Shown here in pieces: positions 62,071 to 64,000 of a stretch of DNA of 64,000 bases (positions within the stretch are counted from its first letter, which is position 1; every line of letters starts with the position of its first letter). The translations under genes and the position numbers were made by a program. Origin of the DNA: Membranipora membranacea (lineage: Eukaryota; Bryozoa; Gymnolaemata; Cheilostomatida; Membraniporidae). Under the pieces are notes generated by a model, which made no database searches, was not told where the DNA came from, and saw only the letters and a list, made by a program, of their open reading frames with translations. Location: the NCBI GenBank assembly GCA_914767715.1, contig OU612067.1, positions 12,963,001-13,027,000 on the forward strand, read 5' to 3'.

Positions 62071-64000
62071 GCTCTTATTGGCCTTACTCAAAATCCAGAA
62101 TATCGGAATCCTCGGATTAACTGGTTGGTAATAACGCTGACTTGAAATTTCGAAAAATATACCAAGGGAGGGTATCACGCTTTTTTTTCGCTCAGATCAA
62201 AAAATAGATTTGCTTCCAACTCACCTCATAAGGAGGAGCAACTCCTGCTGATCTCATATCTGCAAACCGTTTGGCTCTGCTGCTTTTCATTCTCCGTCAG
62301 CGTTCGTTTTAATTAGGGTCACTTTTGCTAAAAAAAAACATGCCAAACGGCACCATTGAAAAATTAAATCTCTGTTCGATTCTTATTAAACTCCGACCAG
62401 TTCAAGCTCTTATTGGCCTTACTCAAAATCCAGAATATCGGAATCCTCGGATTAACTGGTGGGTAATAACGCTGACTTGAAATTTCGAAAAATATACCAA
62501 GGGAGGGTATCACGCATTTTTTTCGCTCAGATCAAAAAATAGATTTGCTTCCAACTCACCTCATAAGGAGGAGCAACTCCTGCTGATCTCAAATCTACAA
62601 ACCGTTTGGCTCTGCTGCTTTTCATTCTCCGTCAGCGTTCGATTTAATTAGGGTCACTTTTGCTAAAAAAAAACATGCCAAACGGCAGCATTGAAAAATC
62701 AAATCTCTGTTCAATTCTTATCAAACTCCGACCAGTTCAAGCTCTTATTGGCCTTACTCAAAATCCAGAATATCGGAATCCTCGGATTAACTGGTGGGTA
62801 ATAACGCTGACTCGAAATTTCGAAAAATATACCAAGGGAGGGTATCACGCTTTTTTTTCGCTCAGATCAAAAAATAGATTTGCTTCCAACTCACCTCATA
62901 AGGAGGAGCAACTCCTGCTGATCTCAAATCTGCAAACCGTTTGGCTCTGCTGCTTTTCATTCTCCGTCAGCGTTCGTTTTAATTAGGGTCACTTTTGCTA
63001 AAAAAAAACATGCCAAACGGCACCATTGAAATATTAAATCTCTGTTCGATTCTTATCAAACTCCGAACAGTTCAAGCTCTTATTGGCCTTACTCAAAATC
63101 CAGAATATCGGAATCCTCGGATTAACTGGTTGGTAATAACGCTGACTTGAAATTTCGAAAAATATACCAAGGGAGGGTATCGCGCTTTTTTTTCGCTCAG
63201 ATCAAAAAATAGATTTGCTTCCAACTCACCTCATAAGGAGGAGCAACTCCTGCTGATCTCAAATCTGCAAACCGTTTGGCTCTGCTGCTTTTCATTCTCC
63301 GTCAGCGTTCGTTTTAATTAGGGTCACTTTTGCTAAAAAAAAACATGCCAAACGGCACCATTGAAAAATTAAATCTCTGTTCGATTCTTATCAAACTCCG
63401 ACCAGTTCAAGCTCTTATTGGCCTTACTCAAAATCCAGAATATCGGAATCCTCGGATTAACTGGTGGGTAATAACGCTGACTTGAAATTTCGAAAAATAT
63501 ACCAAGGGAGGGTATCACGCTTTTTTTTCGCTCAGATCAAAAAATAGATTTGCTTCCAACTCACCTCATAAGGAGGAGCAACTCCTGCTGATCTCAAATC
63601 TGCAAACCGTTTGGCTCTGCTGCTTTTCATTCTCCGTCAGCGTTCGATTTAATTAGGGTCACTTTTGCTAAAAAAAAACATGCCAAACGGCAGCATTGAA
63701 AAATCAAATCTCTGTTCGATTCTTATCAAACTCCGACCAGTTCAAGCTCTTATTGGCCTTACTCAAAATCCAGAATATCGGAATCCTCGGATTAACTGGT
63801 GGGTAATAACGCTGACTCGAAAATTCGAAAAATATACCAAGGGAGGGTATCACGCTTTTTTTTCGCTCATATCAAAAAATAGATTTGCTTCCAACTCACC
63901 TCATAAGGAGGAGCAACTCCTGCTGATCTCAAATCTGCAAACCGTTTGGCTCTGCTGCTTTTCATTCTCCGTCAGCGTTCGTTTTAATTAGGGTCACTTT
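62071..64000 (+). repeat. Three-monomer repeat at the right edge (1,005 bp)
   Basis: 62071-63075 and 63076-64000 (cut by the window) share, in order, ACTGGTTGGTAAT; a monomer with CGTTCGATTT and AAATCAAATC; and a monomer with GACTCGAAA. GGCACCATTG is a linked mark, seen at 62350, 63020 and 63355, and also near 60675 and 61995. GACTCGAAA replaces an in-frame TGA and produces the two 108-codon open frames at 62660 and 63665, which are accidental. Whether the 1,005-bp unit continues cannot be seen. Confidence 0.85.

Larger units (their letters stand above)
1..64000 (+). repeat. 335-bp satellite DNA array filling the window
   Basis: The same roughly 335-bp unit repeats head to tail from the first to the last base with no interruption and no inverted monomer. 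Phased on GCTCTTATTGG, there are 192 complete monomers (first start 1, last complete monomer 63411-63745) and one partial. Most monomers are 335 or 334 bp, the latter from one fewer A in an A-tract. Regular exceptions are 332, 336, 324 and 227 bp. The consensus is about 40% GC by my count (76 C, 58 G in 335). Nothing in the sequence suggests a coding role. Arrays like this are known as constitutive heterochromatin in eukaryotes; centromeric, pericentromeric or sex-chromosome location is inference. I cannot name the species or satellite family. Confidence 0.97.
54367..64000 (+). repeat. Heterogeneous right flank of the array
   Basis: Starts are at 54367, 54702, 55037, 55373, 55708, 56043, 56379, 56714, 57049, 57384, 57719, 58054, 58389, 58724, 59059, 59394, 59726, 60061, 60396, 60731, 61066, 61401, 61736, 62071, 62406, 62741, 63076, 63411 and 63746 (partial). 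No long HOR is visible. Most monomers are near consensus with private single-base changes, for example AACTAGTGGG near 57434, CTATAAAATAAC near 58312 and GCTTTATTTTCG near 59834. Small two- and three-monomer copies occur inside it and are listed separately. Confidence 0.85.

Noticed and set aside
62660-62986. 108-codon open frame (and the same at 63665-63991)
   Set aside because: It exists only because GACTTGAAA is GACTCGAAA in these monomers, removing a TGA. It covers most of a satellite monomer; the same frame is closed in nearly all other copies, and the product resembles no protein I know.
1-64000. CRISPR array
   Set aside because: There are no short repeats separated by unique spacers. 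The whole 335-bp unit is repeated, with no variable part.
1-64000. rDNA spacer or telomeric repeat array
   Set aside because: No rRNA sequence lies in 64 kb, and no short telomere-type motif is repeated. The unit is far longer than telomere repeats.
1-64000. Assignment to the Drosophila 1.688 (359-bp) satellite or another named family
   Set aside because: The length is of the same order, but I could not match the sequence from memory. Naming a family without a search would be a guess.

Overview
The whole 64,000-base window is one uninterrupted, head-to-tail satellite DNA array. The unit is about 335 bp (about 40% GC, all in the same orientation). I placed 192 complete monomers plus one partial monomer of 255 bp at the right edge, using the recurring start GCTCTTATTGG as the phase. 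I found no gene, rRNA, tRNA, transposon or unique spacer. The few open frames in the window are chance frames inside the repeat. Such an array indicates a eukaryote, most likely centromeric, pericentromeric or sex-chromosome heterochromatin. CpG is not depleted in the consensus monomer (13 CpG counted against about 13 expected). That argues mildly against a heavily methylated vertebrate or plant genome and fits an invertebrate such as an insect. I do not recognise the satellite family.

The array is layered. Positions 1-1338 hold four diverged monomers. Positions 1339-30427 are a higher-order repeat (HOR) region built from 14 recognisable monomer types, named a to n here, in fixed order. Full passes are about 4.68 kb. 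Shortened passes of 7, 8, 10, 11 and 13 monomers come from unequal exchange. Near the left end an 11-monomer, 3,679-bp block is duplicated in tandem (2341-6019 and 6020-9698).

Positions 30428-54366 are a second, mosaic HOR region. It is marked by a rearranged 227-bp monomer (four copies), a 324-bp monomer with an 11-bp deletion (seven copies), a 1,330-bp four-monomer tandem duplication, and a 3.9-kb segment repeated 9,907 bp downstream. Some blocks are shared with the first region, so the two have exchanged sequence.

Positions 54367-64000 are more heterogeneous single monomers with small local three-monomer duplications (1,005-1,006 bp).

Nothing here forms a pathway. The interest lies in the history written in the array: unequal crossover junctions, hybrid monomers, nested duplications, and conserved short motifs inside each monomer (an inverted repeat, a tRNA B-box-like sequence, A/T tracts).
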